Assembly (NCBI GenBank): GCA_033239125.1
Contig: BSWB01000001.1
Location: forward strand, 29,477,501-29,541,500
Direction: 5' to 3'
DNA from: Fagopyrum homotropicum
Lineage: Eukaryota > Streptophyta > Magnoliopsida > Caryophyllales > Polygonaceae
Length of the DNA stretch: 64,000 bases
This document shows, piece by piece, positions 12,532 to 24,621 of the stretch; positions within the stretch are counted from its first letter, which is position 1, and every line of letters begins with the position of its first letter. Position numbers and translations under genes: made by a program. Under the pieces are notes generated by a model. That model was not told the origin of the DNA and did not search any database. It worked only from the letters and a program-made list of their open reading frames with translations.

Positions 12532-12549
12532 TCCCCGGCAACGGCGCCA
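12532..12549 (-). promoter_or_regulatory. Primer binding site of A1 (tRNA-Asp type)
   Basis: In element orientation TGGCGCCGTTGCCGGGGA, six bases after the 5' LTR end. It is complementary to the 3' end expected of plant tRNA-Asp including CCA, as in other Athila elements. Confidence 0.88.
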
Positions 12550-12555
12550 AAAACT

Positions 12556-14301
12556 TGTTCGCTCCAAACAGTGTGTGCAAGCTTTAAATTTATAACCCTA
12601 GACGTAAGCTTAAAACAAGGATGCGAACCCGCAGTGTACGGGTCAATCGTAGTAAAAAGCAAGAAATTCCAAGGGTCGATCACAGGGACTTAGTGAAACA
12701 AAGTCCAATTACGGTAAGCTTTAGCAATCACTAACCACAAAGTAATTAAAAAATCAAAGATGATAAATGTCAATAAAGGAAATATGCAATTATAGGGATT
12801 AAAGCATCTAGTTGTGGTTCCAACTCAAGATCTAAAGATAAGCGGACAAAGCTGAGGTTTTAGCATAGGGAAGGTGCTACTAAAGTGGAATAGATTACCG
12901 GGTAAGTCTCACTACTCACTAATCCCAAACCGTAACTCCTATTACCGGGTAAGTCTCAAGGAATTAAGATAAAGAACTATAACCTCAAACTAACACTCCA
13001 TCTAAGGGAATAGAATCAACCTTTACCGGGTAAGTCTCAGGCTAACTCACAAAGATGGGATGAAAGCACACTCAAACCCTAATAAAGGATAAACCTTTAT
13101 TACCTACACTTATGATCTTAGGTAAACAAACTAAGGAATTACCGGGTAAGTCTCATCCTAGGCTTGCATTGGACCAGGAAAGGTGTAATAAGAATAGGAT
13201 TTGGCAAACTCTAACACTTAACTCTCAGTTTCGGATCAGATAAGTCACCTCGGTCAGCCAAATTCCACCCCGGCCGAGATGTTTATCGACTGAGCGAGAT
13301 GCTTAGGGTTAAGGATAAAGACTCGAACTTTCAGGGTCCTACTGTGATTAAGATCATTCTATCATTGTTTTTCCCACAACCTTCAGCCAATCACCATAGA
13401 ATCACACAAAGAGATTAGCCACTCATCATCATGAAAGTATTAATCAAATATATGGGAAGAAAGTGAATATTTGAACAAGAAGAATTTAATGAAAAGACTT
13501 CAATAACTGAATCAAATATCACAACAAAGCGTTCCTTGGATAGAAATCCAACAAGACAAGACAACAATGAAGGGAATCTAAGATCTTACAAAGACCCTTC
13601 AAAAGCTATAAAAGCTATAAACTTCCTTCTTCAACCTTCAAAAAGGTTCTTCAAATCTCCCAACTGGAGTATGGCTGCAACGGTGTAATAGGTGTAAGCG
13701 AGGTGATCGCGGATATCGGATTTGTGGGAAATCTGACCCTTTTTATAGGAAAATTACTCTCCAAAGATAAGATATCTTAGAAAGATCTCTTCCCATAAAA
13801 ATAGGTAAAAATATATGATCTAGCATATCTTATTCCTTCCAGGAGCCAAGCCCAAAAATATAAGATCTCTTTCCAAATATAAAAGATCTCAGCCAAGAAT
13901 AAAATATTCTCGCCGCGTCCTAGGTGTTCGCCTCGGTCGAGTCGACTTCTCTGGATCACCTCGGTCGAGGTGACTATGTGGTCAACCGAGGTGAGTCACA
14001 ACTGAATGTAAAATCTCTCATATCTGGTCCAAAGTAAATCTTTAATCCATGGCAATGCTTCCTGGATGTTTCCTTATGTTCCTGAATGTAGCTCCAATGA
14101 CTCCATAGCTCCTTTTGCTCCTTTTTGATGCAAAACGTGCCATTTTACCTACGATTACAACAAAACCAGATGTAGACCTAGATTCCCGCAAAGGTAGATG
14201 AAATGGTAATATAATCACATAATATACATACAAACATGCAGATTATTGAAGATAAAACGTCCAAACAAACCCCAAAATATAGACTATAATTCATGCTATC
14301 A
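12556..14301 (-). repeat. 5' LTR of A1
   Basis: 1746 bp, paired with 2481-4229. TATA-like CTATAAAAAGGG at 13737-13748 on the - strand. Perfect family A dyad at 13957-13972. It ends at 14301 and is followed by the target duplication ACTTG (14302-14306). Confidence 0.93.
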
Positions 14302-14306
14302 ACTTG

Positions 14307-16655
14307 CTGGATTCATTTCTCACGAGACAGCTGTTACATATTATTCACAACTGGCCTCTCTTCTCTCTCCTATCGCAATAACGCCTCAATTATCGCCTAT
14401 ATCTCGCCCTCTCCTTTTTCTGCATATTCGCATTTCTTCAACCTTCGAGACTCCTACCCTACAACAGCAACAACCGCATCCCTCTCCTCTCGCTGCAACC
14501 ACAGGACAAGTCCCCGACCAGTGACACGAACCTACAGGTGCACTAACGGCGAGAAGAAGAAGCGGAACAACTGAAGCACTACAACGACGAATCCAAGCCA
14601 GCCACTGTGACAGCATTGGTGCCGTTCTGCACGCCCTGTTGAAGCCGATGCTGGAACAAAGATCTATCTCCCTCCTTCGCCTCTGCACCGACGTTGCAGC
14701 ATCCGGACCGCTCACTGTCTCTGTCGCGAGCCACGCCATCCCACCAACCTATCTCTCTTCTTGTCAAGGACTGTTAGCGGCTTGTCGATCGAGTTACACC
14801 CTAATTTTGTGAGTTTCCTTCATCTCGCATCCCCACTTTAATTCTCTGTGTGTTGCAGTAGCTTAGATCTGTATGAACCATGTGAGGGTAGCATGAGTAG
14901 GGAATCGATGAGGTTATGGATGTATGGGTGGGGAGAGTTAATTGTTAAGCAGGGGGTAGAGGTTAGAGAGTTAAGTGACGCATGTATATCACTGGGGGTG
15001 TACGTTTGGGCACGTTAGTAGTAGGGTAGTTACGTCTCTCTTGGCATTGTGGTGAAATGGTATATAGAGCTAGTTGGGTTTAGTTTGGATTCGGCTCCTT
15101 ATGAGTTTCGAACTGGAGACCTATAGGAATGTTGTTATTGCTGTAAATGTGAGCAATAGAAATGGAAGTGAGAAACTCCTCTTAAACCTCAGTTTTGTAA
15201 GTTAAGAATGGTCATTGTTGTGAATCAATGTTAAAAATATTGGTTGAAGATCCACCGTTGAAATTTTGATAGATCATAGATGTATATACATAGTTTATTG
15301 TGTTAAAATTTGAGAATAAATGAACGGTCGGATTGGAAGTTATAAGGTTCCAAAGTAGAGTAGTTGAACTGTTTTCTAGCAGTGAAATTTTGACTAAGTA
15401 TAGAACATTTTTAGGTTGTAGCCGACTTTAGAGTTTTTTATAGAAGTGACGGTTGAACAGTTTTCGGATATTCTTGCTCATATGAGTAGATTGGAGATCA
15501 TAGAGGATCTAGAAAATTATTTCGGAATTTTTATAAATTTATTCAAGTTTCTTATTTGAAGCGGAAGTTGGACCTTAGGGACTTTTCGAGAAATAGAAAA
15601 TTTTATAGTTTCTCTAGTTTTACCCAAAACCATCCTAGAGAGTTAGAATATGACTTTTTAGTCTCAAATAAGAATTTAAGCATAAATTAGGGGATTTCTG
15701 AGAGTTTCGGGACCAGGGGTAAAATAGTCTTTTATCCGTATAAGGGTATTTTGGTATTTTATCTGATGATAGAGTTAAATATCTTAGAAGTCAGAGACTT
15801 CTAATTAAGTGGGATACATTATTGATCCACTTGCCTTTTATAACAGGCGGTTGAGTTCCTGCGGTTACAGACCGAGTCGAGACAACGGGATTATGTTTGA
15901 ATTCAGGTAAGTCCTTTGGGCTTACTTAGCTAGCTTCTAGATATGAGTGTGAATAATGATGGTGGTGTGTGAATGAGATGTTTATAGTTGTATTTAGTAG
16001 TAATTATCTACCGACCTATACATTGGCCTAAGAGTAACGGGCGGTGGCATTCTACTCAGTTAGCCTGAGGGCGCTGGGGGTTTCTTTAGGGACTAGTCCA
16101 CACTCGGTTTGTAGTGATGCTACCGGCGGAGGTAAGCTAGACCTACACCCAATTGGATAAGGAACGAAGGCGAGAACTCTTAATATTTCTCGTGCCACAA
16201 CTGTAAATGGAATAAGGTGAATCACTTAAATACTAGATAATAACCGGTTTGTGTGCCAGCATGATGTTTGTTTTATGTTATCTTGGTTGTGTTTGTGCTA
16301 TCCTTATTCTTCTTATATTTAGATTGTTAGCTAACGGTTTATCCGTGTTGTAGATTTTGTAGAGATACACAGTTACAGAGAGATTCGGGATTGATGGTCA
16401 GCCGGGTCCACGTACTCATTAGATGGGGACGGGGGAGTCTTTCATCCGGCATGCATGTTACGTATCTATATATATGTTTGTAAGGCTGTCACATGTGTAC
16501 TTTCATATCATAAAAATATTATGTTTTGAAATTGTTTTAAATATATTTGTGCCTTGTTGTAAGATCCTAGTAAAGTTGTTGTTAAACCAAGGTCGGGACC
16601 CATTGTGAGGTCCTAACCAGTAGCTCCCCGAGCTCCAAGAACTTGGGGTGTTACA
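14307..16655 (+). repeat. 3' LTR of T1, second part
   Basis: Continuation of the Tekay-like LTR cut by A1, ending GGGGTGTTACA at 16655. Joined to 2218-2480 it gives about 2.6 kb. It matches in reverse the T3 fragment (18836 onward) and the T2 LTR (56665-59513), for example in the GGGGTGTTACA end and in the segments around 16010-16250. No coding sequence is supported. A pyrimidine-rich tract lies at 14330-14520. Confidence 0.85.
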
Positions 16656-17900
16656 GGGTGTCCCATATGGATTAGGATCTAAGAAGGTTCGAACGAGCCC
16701 AAAAGGTCCAGATGGAGGGTATAAAAACATCAAGGTCAAAGATGAATTGAGCAAGGCAGGCTTGGTTCCATGTCAGCAGCTCTTTGAAGTTGAGACCACT
16801 TTTAGTGTATGGTCTGTAGACATTGTCCCAGGCAATGAGGCAACGAGAGGAAGAGCTACAACCCGACCAAAGGAAGGCTCTAAGCATACTCTGAATTTTG
16901 TGAAGGATGTTGGATGGAAGAAAGACAATACGACACCAAAAAGAATGGATACCATAAAGAATGGAGCGGATAAGCTAACCTCTGCCAACGTAAGAGAGGT
17001 TGATGGAAGCCCAGGAAGAAATTTTGCTCATAAACTTCTCCAAAAGAAGGGAGTAGTCTGCAGAGTTAAGGCATTTGGAGCCTACAGAGATACCGAGGTA
17101 GATGAGCGGTAGAGTGCCAATAGCGAGGCCTGAAGCGTTGGAAATTTGAGTAGCATTGTGGACGTTGGATCCAGAGAAGTAAATGGCAGATTTGGAGAAG
17201 TTGACATGAAGACCGGAGATGGCAGCAAAGTCCCTTAGCACCTGCGTAACATGGGTAACAGAAGACAAGTCCACTTTGCAAAAAATCACTAGGTCATCAA
17301 CAAAAGCAAGGTGAACTTGTGTAGCTTGACATTTGTGGCGGAAACTAAAACCTGTCAAGTTAGTGAGATTGGAGAGCATACGAGAGAGGTAATCAAGAGC
17401 GATGACAAATAAATATGGGGAAAGAGGATCACCTTGACGAAGACCGCATTTACCATGAAACAAACCATGAAGCTCTCCATTACACGAGATGGAATAGGTT
17501 GGGGAGGTAATACAGGCCATGATGAGAGAGATGAGTTTTGAGGGGAAGAGAAGGTGCTTGAGACAGTCATGAAGGAAGCTACAACTGAGTGAATTGAAGG
17601 CTTTCCGAAAGTCAATTTACAAAGTACAACCTGGAGGGGAATTTTTGCTTCCATAATGGAGCAGGATCTCCTGACAAACAAGGATGTTATGTTGAAGTTT
17701 ACGTCCCGGGATAAAGGCATTCTGAGCTTTGTCAATAAGGTTGGGAAGCAGGGCTTGATCCGGTCAATAAGACATTTGGCAATGCTCTTATAGATTGTGT
17801 TGCGCGCAACAAGAGATAGGTCTAAAATCAGAAGGAGAGGTAGGGTTAGGGATTTTGCGATGAGGGAAATGTAGGCATGGTCGACACTTTTGAGTTAGAA
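16656..17900 (-). pseudogene. L1-type LINE reverse transcriptase fragment
   Basis: A non-LTR retrotransposon RT on the - strand. In protein order: QNAFIPGRK (about 17730), IDFRKAFNS, CGLRQGDPLSPYLFV (about 17440-17400), then FVDDL in place of the usual FADD catalytic motif (about 17300), YLGISVG, and finally the downstream segment AWDNVYRPYTKSGLNFKEL near 16830-16760. In-frame stops and frame changes make it a pseudogene, and the 5' and 3' ends of the LINE are missing. The T1 LTR ends at 16655, so T1 probably inserted into this LINE. The + strand open frame over 16648-17112 is the antisense of this sequence. Confidence 0.82.
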
Positions 17901-18835
17901 TTTGATTTGTTCAACACATAACTACTCTAGTAGTGTCGGCCATTATCAATATTTTTGAGCTTCGGTAGTCATGTACAAAATTTGTTGCTTTGTATAATGA
18001 TTTCTTCTTTTCTGATTTTTATATTTCAACTTTGAATTTGGACGTGATGATTTATACGATTATATTCAACACACATTTGTTGATTAATTATGATATGTTG
18101 ATGTTGTTTAGTTTTTCAAACTTGTTATGTTATTAAAAAAAGTGTTTATCTTCTAACTGAGCACTGAAATATCTATTTTTACAAGTATTATAAACTTTGA
18201 TAACTCAAGGTTAAACTAAAGAAAATGTTCATCATTCAGTGATTAAACATATGCACCATACAACATCCTATGTAGCTCTATATTACAATTTAATGTTGGT
18301 CCATTGATCACCGATTCATCACAAATCCGTGCAATAGAATAACTCACGAACTGTTATTATCGTAAACAAAACTACGAATAATAATAACTACGAATAATCC
18401 TTATTGTGTATGAGAACAATCATAGACCGTCAGATGGTAAGTATTAAGGGTCGAGATTTAGGGTAGATATCATATTAATAATAACTACGAATAATAATAA
18501 CTACGAACAATCAATTCGACCAACAATTACTACGAATAATCCATTCAACCAACAATAACTACGAATAATACATTAAACGATATGACACCTTCGTAACAAA
18601 ACTAATAATAACTACAAATAATATATTATACAATAAGGCTTGTTTTCATGATTACATGATAAGACCTGTTCTCATATGATCTATACTCTCTATATATATA
18701 TGGAAGATTCCTTTTTTTCGTTTGCAATGTTGAAGAGGGTAGGCTATGCCTTATTGGCAAAAGTTATATAAAAAGATACGTTGCAAAAATATGCTCCAAC
18801 ATAAGAAAAATAAATCATTCTTTCCTGGAAGTGTG
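17901..18835. other. AT-rich stretch without recognised genes
   Basis: No coding or element similarity is recognised. It is AT-rich with a short interspersed repeat (listed separately), and ends with GTGTG (18831-18835) next to the T3 LTR terminus, a possible target duplication. Confidence 0.5.
18360..18625. repeat. Degenerate minisatellite with ACTACGAATAAT core
   Basis: The core ACTACGAATAAT and close variants recur at irregular spacing between about 18370 and 18620, separated by short AT-rich pieces such as AATAATA and CATTCAACCAACA. Read by eye. Confidence 0.65.
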
Positions 18836-20936
18836 TGTAACACCCCGAATTCTCAAATCTCGGGAAGTTACTAGTTAGGACCTAACAATGGATCCCAATC
18901 TCAGTTTGACAACAATTTCACTAGGATCTTGCAACAAGACACAAATAAAGAAACCGAAATTCGAGAAAACAATATTTTAAAAGAGATGAATGCAACACAA
19001 CGGCTAACAGCCAACAGTACTTAAGAACATAAAATTCTTTCTGTCTTCATACTATAATAGAAACAATAATGCAAAAACTCAACCCCACTCTAAGGAGTAC
19101 GGAGACCCGACTGACCACTACTTCCGAATCACTCAGCCGCTGCTCTAACCTGCGGTAAATCTAAACAACACAACAAACAACCGTTAGCAAGCTATCTAAA
19201 CGTTAGTTAAATGAAAATAGCACACACACACAATAGCAAAACTAACTACACGTCATGCTTTCAAACAGTCCGTTTATTATCTTTACTTAGGTCATTCACT
19301 CTTACTAATGATACTTATTTTGTGACACGAGGGATTCCTAAACCTCGCATCCGCCCCCATGTAACCATCAGGAATGGATCCGATGCATCTCACCTTGTAC
19401 CTGTATGGTCTGGGTATAGAGAACCTCCCAGTCTACTGTAAAATCTGGGCAGTGATGTCACCGCCCGTTATACATACACTTGGGCCATAAAAATAATAAA
19501 GGTCATACTTGGCACGTTATAATTATTAAACAATCAACACACACCACTATCATCATTCAACGAACATTTAGAAACCAGCTAAGTAAGTCACAAGGACTTA
19601 CCTGAATCCAATCTCAAATCCCGTGATCTCGACTCGGCTTGTGACCGTAGAAACTCAGTTGCCTGTTATACAAGGCAAGTGAATCAATAATGTATCCCAC
19701 TTTCTTAGAAGTCTACAACTTCTAAGATATACAATCGATCATAAAGAAATTACCAAACTACCCTTATACGGGTAAATGACCATTTTACCCCTGATCCTGG
19801 AACTCCAGAATTTTCTATAACCTAGTTCCAAACTCTCCTTTGGAACATATTTCCATAATCTAGCTCTCAAGAGATAGTTCGCTAAATATTTATAAGAGTT
19901 AAACACAAATTCTAGTTTTTGATAAAAAGTCGCTAAGGTCCGACTTTGGCTTAAGATACGAGGCTCGAATAAAAATATAAAAATTCCGAAATAAATCTCT
20001 AAGTCATTTATAATATGTCATCTACTTATAGAAGTAAAGATTTTCCAAAATTTCCCAATTATAACTCCTACACAAGTCTCCAAATTTGGATATAAAATCC
20101 AGAAATTCTATACTTAACCAATATTTTCTCTGCTGGAAAAACAGCCCAACTGCTCTACTTTTGGATCTTATAAATTATAATCCGACCGTTGATTCTTTCC
20201 CAAATTTTAACACAGTAAAATACATATATCTACCTACCATATATATAAAATTCAACGGTGGATGCTCGATCTAAGATATCAAAACTAGATCCTAAAGTCA
20301 GCAGGTCAAGACTGGAAAACAAGGTATGCAGGAGGTCTCAACTTTGATTCTCTCTGTCAGTGTAAGCTTCCATTAATTTTACCCATAGGTCTCTAGTTCG
20401 AAACCCACAGATCACAAATTATGCATGAACCTTATCCTTCTCTCTACTCAGCTCCCTTAGCCTCCTCTAGGTAGGGCCTACATCACTCTCCCAACTTAAA
20501 TCCCTAGTCCAGAACAAAATCAGCTACACTACTTTCATCTCTTACTCATCGAACTAAAACAACACTCAATATACAACATAGGGGTACTAAGTTAAAGGGT
20601 TGTATCTACTCACCCGTAGTTGTGAAGGGTATGGTTTGCGGTCGAGGAACCTGCCGCTGAATCCCGGGTAGATACAAGTTGTTGCAGATGGCTGCACCAG
20701 ATCCGCCGTCTGCAACAGACTGAAGCAAGCCGCTCCTGCTCCTGTCTCGTTTTCGATGGAGGCGAGCAGCAGCCTGGAACGCAGAGACAAAGGCCCTTAG
20801 CGTCGTGTGTAGAAGGTTGTTGATCTAGTTGGGCTCCGGCGATGGCGATCGTTGACGACACCGGCTTCAAGCCACTGCTGATTGCGAACAGGCCTAGGCA
20901 GATCGAAAGAGCAAGGCTTATAGGATACGTGATAGG
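18836..20936 (-). repeat. Tekay-like LTR fragment T3
   Basis: Begins TGTAACACCCC, the reverse of the T-family LTR 3' end, and follows the reverse complement of 14.6-16.65 kb for about 2 kb. The other LTR end (TGTAATATCC plus polypurine tract) is not reached: element B begins near 20937. It is therefore an LTR split or truncated by B. The right boundary is uncertain by tens of bases. Confidence 0.72.
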
Positions 20937-22452
20937 TGATGGAATCAATATCATTTAGGATAGTTTTTAGAGTCTTTTTATTGCATTTGTGTCGGTTTAT
21001 GCTACTAACTCCTTGGTCCAGAAGAGGAAGACTAAAAGAAGCTAAGGAAGGAGTTATAAGCACTTAGGAGTGAAGATCGTTCACGAAGCAAAGCTTCTGT
21101 TGCTTCACCGCCCCAGCGGAGCCTTGTCACCGCCCCTACGGGTGACACCTTACTCCGGAGCGCTCCATGCGTCTTCGTCAGCGCCATCCACGAAGACGGT
21201 CACCGCCCCTGCGTCAACCCCTGGCACCCCTACGGTGACTTGCCCGGAAGAAAGAGAAGACCAGCGCCCCGACGTATTCCCCTGTGCGTCTTCCTGCGCC
21301 TCAACCTGGGAGCTGGAAAGTGAAGAGCCTGTGTCACCGCCCCTGCGTTGACATCGGGACGCCCCAGCGGCTTGGCATCAGAAACGGCAGGAAGTTGTAA
21401 GGTCAGACGTTTGAAGAGCATTCAAGAATCCGCCCCTGTGGAATTGCCTAGACGCCCCTGCGGTCATGAAGAAGATCAAGCGTTTTTGCCTTCACCGCCC
21501 CTGCGGAGCTGAAGGCCGCCCCTGCGGTTCAACGACAGAAGCTTTATTCCGGCTGTTTACACCACCTTTATGGCATTAAAGGTGGCTGTTTTGGGCCGGC
21601 CATTTACTCCTATTTAGTGTCTTTTGTAGTATAAATAGGCCTTGGTTGATTGCTAGAATCATCCATCTTGTTATCTATTATTTTCCACTTAGATTCAATT
21701 TTCACTTCCATTGTAATGAGTTGCTAACACCCTTGCTACATTGGGTTGGTTCGAAGCGCGTTGTTACTTTGGTTGTAAGTTTTCTTTAATATAAGTTTTC
21801 AATCAGTAATGCTTTGTGTTTCCTTGATCTCTATTGTCTAATTGCATGTTTTACTATTACTTGAGATTGATCACCTTAGGTTCTAAAGTGCATGCAAATA
21901 GCTAGGATTAATAGGTTCCGGGTTCGGGTCTTTAATCTAGTAGTAAACTTTAAGTAATAACGGGTTGTAATTACTTATAGAAAAGGAACTCAAATATAAA
22001 GATAAGTTTAAAGGTTTTAATATTTTCTTTATATCCCTTAGTCTTTGTTTGAAAGCTAACTTGTTATTTGTTCTTGTAGGTTTACGGAACACTAACCTGT
22101 TAAGTTGTGTTGATGCCGGTTGACTCAACACATATATATGATCGAGACGGGAGATTACTTGAGAACTTGTAAAAGGAACTCACCAAAGTAGAAATTGCAT
22201 GCTTAGAATCAACCTAGTGTAGATTCACCAATTATTGTCTTACTTGTTGCGTTATTCGTTTTCATAAGTTTTTGTGCATCAATTTAACCAAACCCCCCCT
22301 TTGTTACTCGCTTCTATAATCAATAATTGCATCTAATAAAACACCTTAACTCTTTTGGGTTTGACCCTTACTTAACCACTATACTTGTTTTAGTGCTAAG
22401 TCGGGATTTACTTTTGATTGGGTATAGACGACCATAGAAATACCTCTAGTCA
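20937..22452 (+). repeat. 5' LTR of B
   Basis: Ends CTCTAGTCA at 22452, five bases before the primer site. The start near 20930-20937 is inferred. 21100-21540 is crowded with CCGCCCCTGCGG-like dyads. A TATA box lies downstream of them at 21630-21639. No second LTR is in the window to test the ends. Confidence 0.65.
21630..21639 (+). promoter_or_regulatory. TATA box of B LTR
   Basis: TATAAATAGG in the middle of the LTR, directly downstream of the dyad cluster. Transcription would start about 30 bases later. Confidence 0.6.
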
Positions 22453-22457
22453 AATTT

Positions 22458-22475
22458 TGGCGCCGTTGCCGGGGA
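22458..22475 (+). promoter_or_regulatory. Primer binding site of B
   Basis: TGGCGCCGTTGCCGGGGA, identical to the site in A1, A3 and C. Confidence 0.88.
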
Positions 22476-22522
22476 GTTTAGTGTTTTATTGCTATTATTG
22501 ATTATTGGTTTGAACTATTTTT

Positions 22523-23590
22523 ATGGTTCAAACGCATGCTACTAACCCCGATCTTGCTACCTTTGATCCAGAAATTGAGAGGACGCACATCCAGCAACGA
22601 AGACGACAACAACAACTTCAACAAGAGATGGCTGAGCGTACACTTCGTCAACTCACGCAGCCCACCTTGGCTCAAAACCCCCTTGCGGTCACTATACCGG
22701 CATTAGGGGAAGGAGTCAATTTTGAGCTCAAGCAGGGTCTCATTCACTTGCTTCCATCCTTCCATGGGCTAAGTGGTGAAGACCCCATCAAACACCTTGG
22801 GAAATTCCATACCGTGTGTATGAGCATGAAATTGGCCAACATTACCGAAGAACAAATCAAGATGAGGGCATTCGGCTTCACACTTAAAGATTCCGCGGAT
22901 GATTGGTATTACCACCTTCCATCCGGGAGCATCGACACTTGGGAGAACCTTCACAAGGCGTTTTTGAAGAAATACTTCCCAGCCAAGAAGGCCAATAGCT
23001 TGAAGAAAACTATAAGCAACATCGAGCAAGAGGCAAACGAAACTCTCTACGAGTACTTCGAAAGGTTTGCACGCCTCCGATCCAGCTGTCCTTTTCACGG
23101 ATATTCAACTCAAGATCTAGTCTTGTACTTGTACAATGGCTTGCTAGATAATGAAAGGAGGATCGTCGACGCGGCTTGCGGAGGTAATATTCATAACTCT
23201 ACTCCTGACCTTACTTTGGAAAAGATACAGGAACTAGCGGAAGGAACTCGGAACTTTGGAAAAACCCCGTCCAAGAAAGGAGTTCATGTTGTGAATACCG
23301 GGAAGTGTGAGATCTCCACTGAGCTCGCAGAGCTGAAAGAAATGGTGAAGAGACTAACACTTATGGGAACCCCACAACAACTCAAAGCTTGTGGAGTATG
23401 TGCTGACCCATACCATCCAACAGACATATGTCCACAAGTCCAGGATGACGATGCTGAGGTAAACGCAATGGGTTATGGACAACCACAAGAACAAAGGTCT
23501 AGGAACGATCCCTATGCACAAAACTTCATGCCAAACTGGCGTGACCAACAGAACTTTTGTTGGAGGGATCAACCAAACCAACAACAGTAG
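22523..23590 (+). CDS. Athila gag, B (ends at premature TAG)
   Basis: 355 codons from a true ATG 48 bases after the primer site. The N-terminus is Gln/Arg-rich (QQRRRQQQLQQE). The gag core includes LLPSFHGLSGEDPIKHL, DWYYHLPSGSIDTWENL and FLKKYFP. Near residues 290-305 there is a canonical CCHC knuckle (CGVCADPYHPTDIC, spacing C2C4H4C), unlike the gag of A1, A3 and C. The frame ends at TAG 23588-23590 after a Gln run. Related sequence (QVLTKHFATHV, VGQMAEAITRIETRS) continues in frame with more TAG codons, so the natural protein was longer. No protease follows. Confidence 0.85.
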   Translation: MVQTHATNPDLATFDPEIERTHIQQRRRQQQLQQEMAERTLRQLTQPTLAQNPLAVTIPALGEGVNFELKQGLIHLLPSFHGLSGEDPIKHLGKFHTVCMSMKLANITEEQIKMRAFGFTLKDSADDWYYHLPSGSIDTWENLHKAFLKKYFPAKKANSLKKTISNIEQEANETLYEYFERFARLRSSCPFHGYSTQDLVLYLYNGLLDNERRIVDAACGGNIHNSTPDLTLEKIQELAEGTRNFGKTPSKKGVHVVNTGKCEISTELAELKEMVKRLTLMGTPQQLKACGVCADPYHPTDICPQVQDDDAEVNAMGYGQPQEQRSRNDPYAQNFMPNWRDQQNFCWRDQPNQQQ

Positions 23591-24621
23591 CCCCGTCAAA
23601 GTAAGTATCAATCAACTGAAGATATGTTGCAGGTTTTGACTAAACACTTTGCTACTCATGTCCAAACAACAGAATACAACATCAAGAACCTTGAAAAATA
23701 GGTTGGTCAAATGGCGGAAGCCATTACAAGGATTGAGACTAGGTCCTCCGGGGGATTACCTTCATAGACGGTTATAAATCCAAAGGTGATGCTAGAGGAG
23801 GATCAATCATAGAGGTAGAGTCCTTATGTCGAGCCAACGACGTAAAACAAAGGCGCTGCTCGGGAGGCAACCCGAAGGAATAAGAAGAGGAGCTTTTGTC
23901 GAGAAAACCGCCCCTGCGGCTGGATGACCCGCCCCCGCGGTGACACCCTTGCTAGCCCCCCCGGCGCTGGGCCAGCGTTTGCAAAATACCAGCCACCGCC
24001 CCCGCGGTTACACCCCACGCCCCTGCGGCGGCCATCCTTGACACACATCCTCAGCGCCGTTGCCGGCGCTGACGCTGCGTACCCCCTCTTCCTTGTCACC
24101 GCCCCCCGCGTTGACAAATGCCGCCCATGCGGTTTTATTAAGGAAAGAAAAAAAATACACTTCCCAAAAATAACCTACAACTACCGCCCTTTTCTCTCCC
24201 TCTCCATTCACTCTTCGAACCCTAGTCCGCCTTGCCTCCCACGCCCCTACGCCCTCCGGAAGCCCTCTCACACCGCCCTATGCAAACACTCTTGCGCACC
24301 TCCAGTGACCTAGCCTCAACCACCCCCTTTGCGACACCAACCCTCACCACCACCACAACCCTCTCACTCACCAACACCCTCGCCCCTCCACTGCCCCACC
24401 TCCGGCGACGCCTACAACAACACAGAAGACGCCGGAACAGCCCCAACACCACAACCTTCGCCGACTCCCAGAATTGCCCTCTACTCTTCTCCCGCCCCTG
24501 CGTCTACAAGCTCCCGCACCTGCGCCTGCTTCAACCGCCCCTGCGGAAAATACAACAGAGGGTTCGTCTCTTACTCAATTTTCTGAAATTTCTAATTTCA
24601 TTGATTATTCAACTGCAAGTG
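23591..24621 (+). other. Decayed gag tail, post-pol hairpin and dyad-rich leader of B
   Basis: 23591-23820 is the gag tail with repeated in-frame TAG. 23860-23875 forms the post-pol hairpin (TCGGG, loop AGGCAA, CCCGA), matching that of A and C but with one compensated base pair. 23900-24560 holds many dyads of the CCGCCCCTGCGG type and a Pro/Thr-rich open frame of doubtful coding value. All of protease to integrase is missing between gag tail and hairpin. Confidence 0.65.

Larger units (their letters stand above)
2481..14301 (-). mobile_element. Complete Athila-lineage LTR retrotransposon A1 (integrase-less)
   Basis: An 11.8-kb element with two LTRs (2481-4229 and 12556-14301), a tRNA-Asp-type primer site, and a polypurine tract. 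It is flanked by the 5-bp duplication ACTTG (2476-2480 and 14302-14306), so both ends are certain. Order in its own direction: LTR, gag, protease, RT-RNase H, hairpin, dyad-rich leader, accessory ORF, PPT-like repeat, conserved 3' block, PPT, LTR. Integrase is missing between RNase H and the post-pol hairpin. The LTRs differ at a couple of dozen places by eye, more than in A2 or A3, so it is probably the oldest family A insertion here. It sits inside the T1 LTR. Confidence 0.95.

Noticed and set aside
14302..14770. Open frames in the pyrimidine-rich part of the T1 LTR
   Set aside because: Overlapping frames on both strands with biased composition and no conserved motif; LTR sequence.
16648..17112. 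154-codon open frame on the + strand after the T1 LTR
   Set aside because: It is antisense to the LINE RT on the - strand, which has clear protein motifs; no similarity of its own.
22458..22475. Primer sites as tRNA genes
   Set aside because: Only the 18-base complement of a tRNA 3' end is present; no tRNA body is seen anywhere in the window.
24232..24621. Upstream extension of the B accessory ORF rich in Thr, Pro and Arg
   Set aside because: It is a translation of the dyad-rich leader with low-complexity composition; homology starts after ATG 24622.
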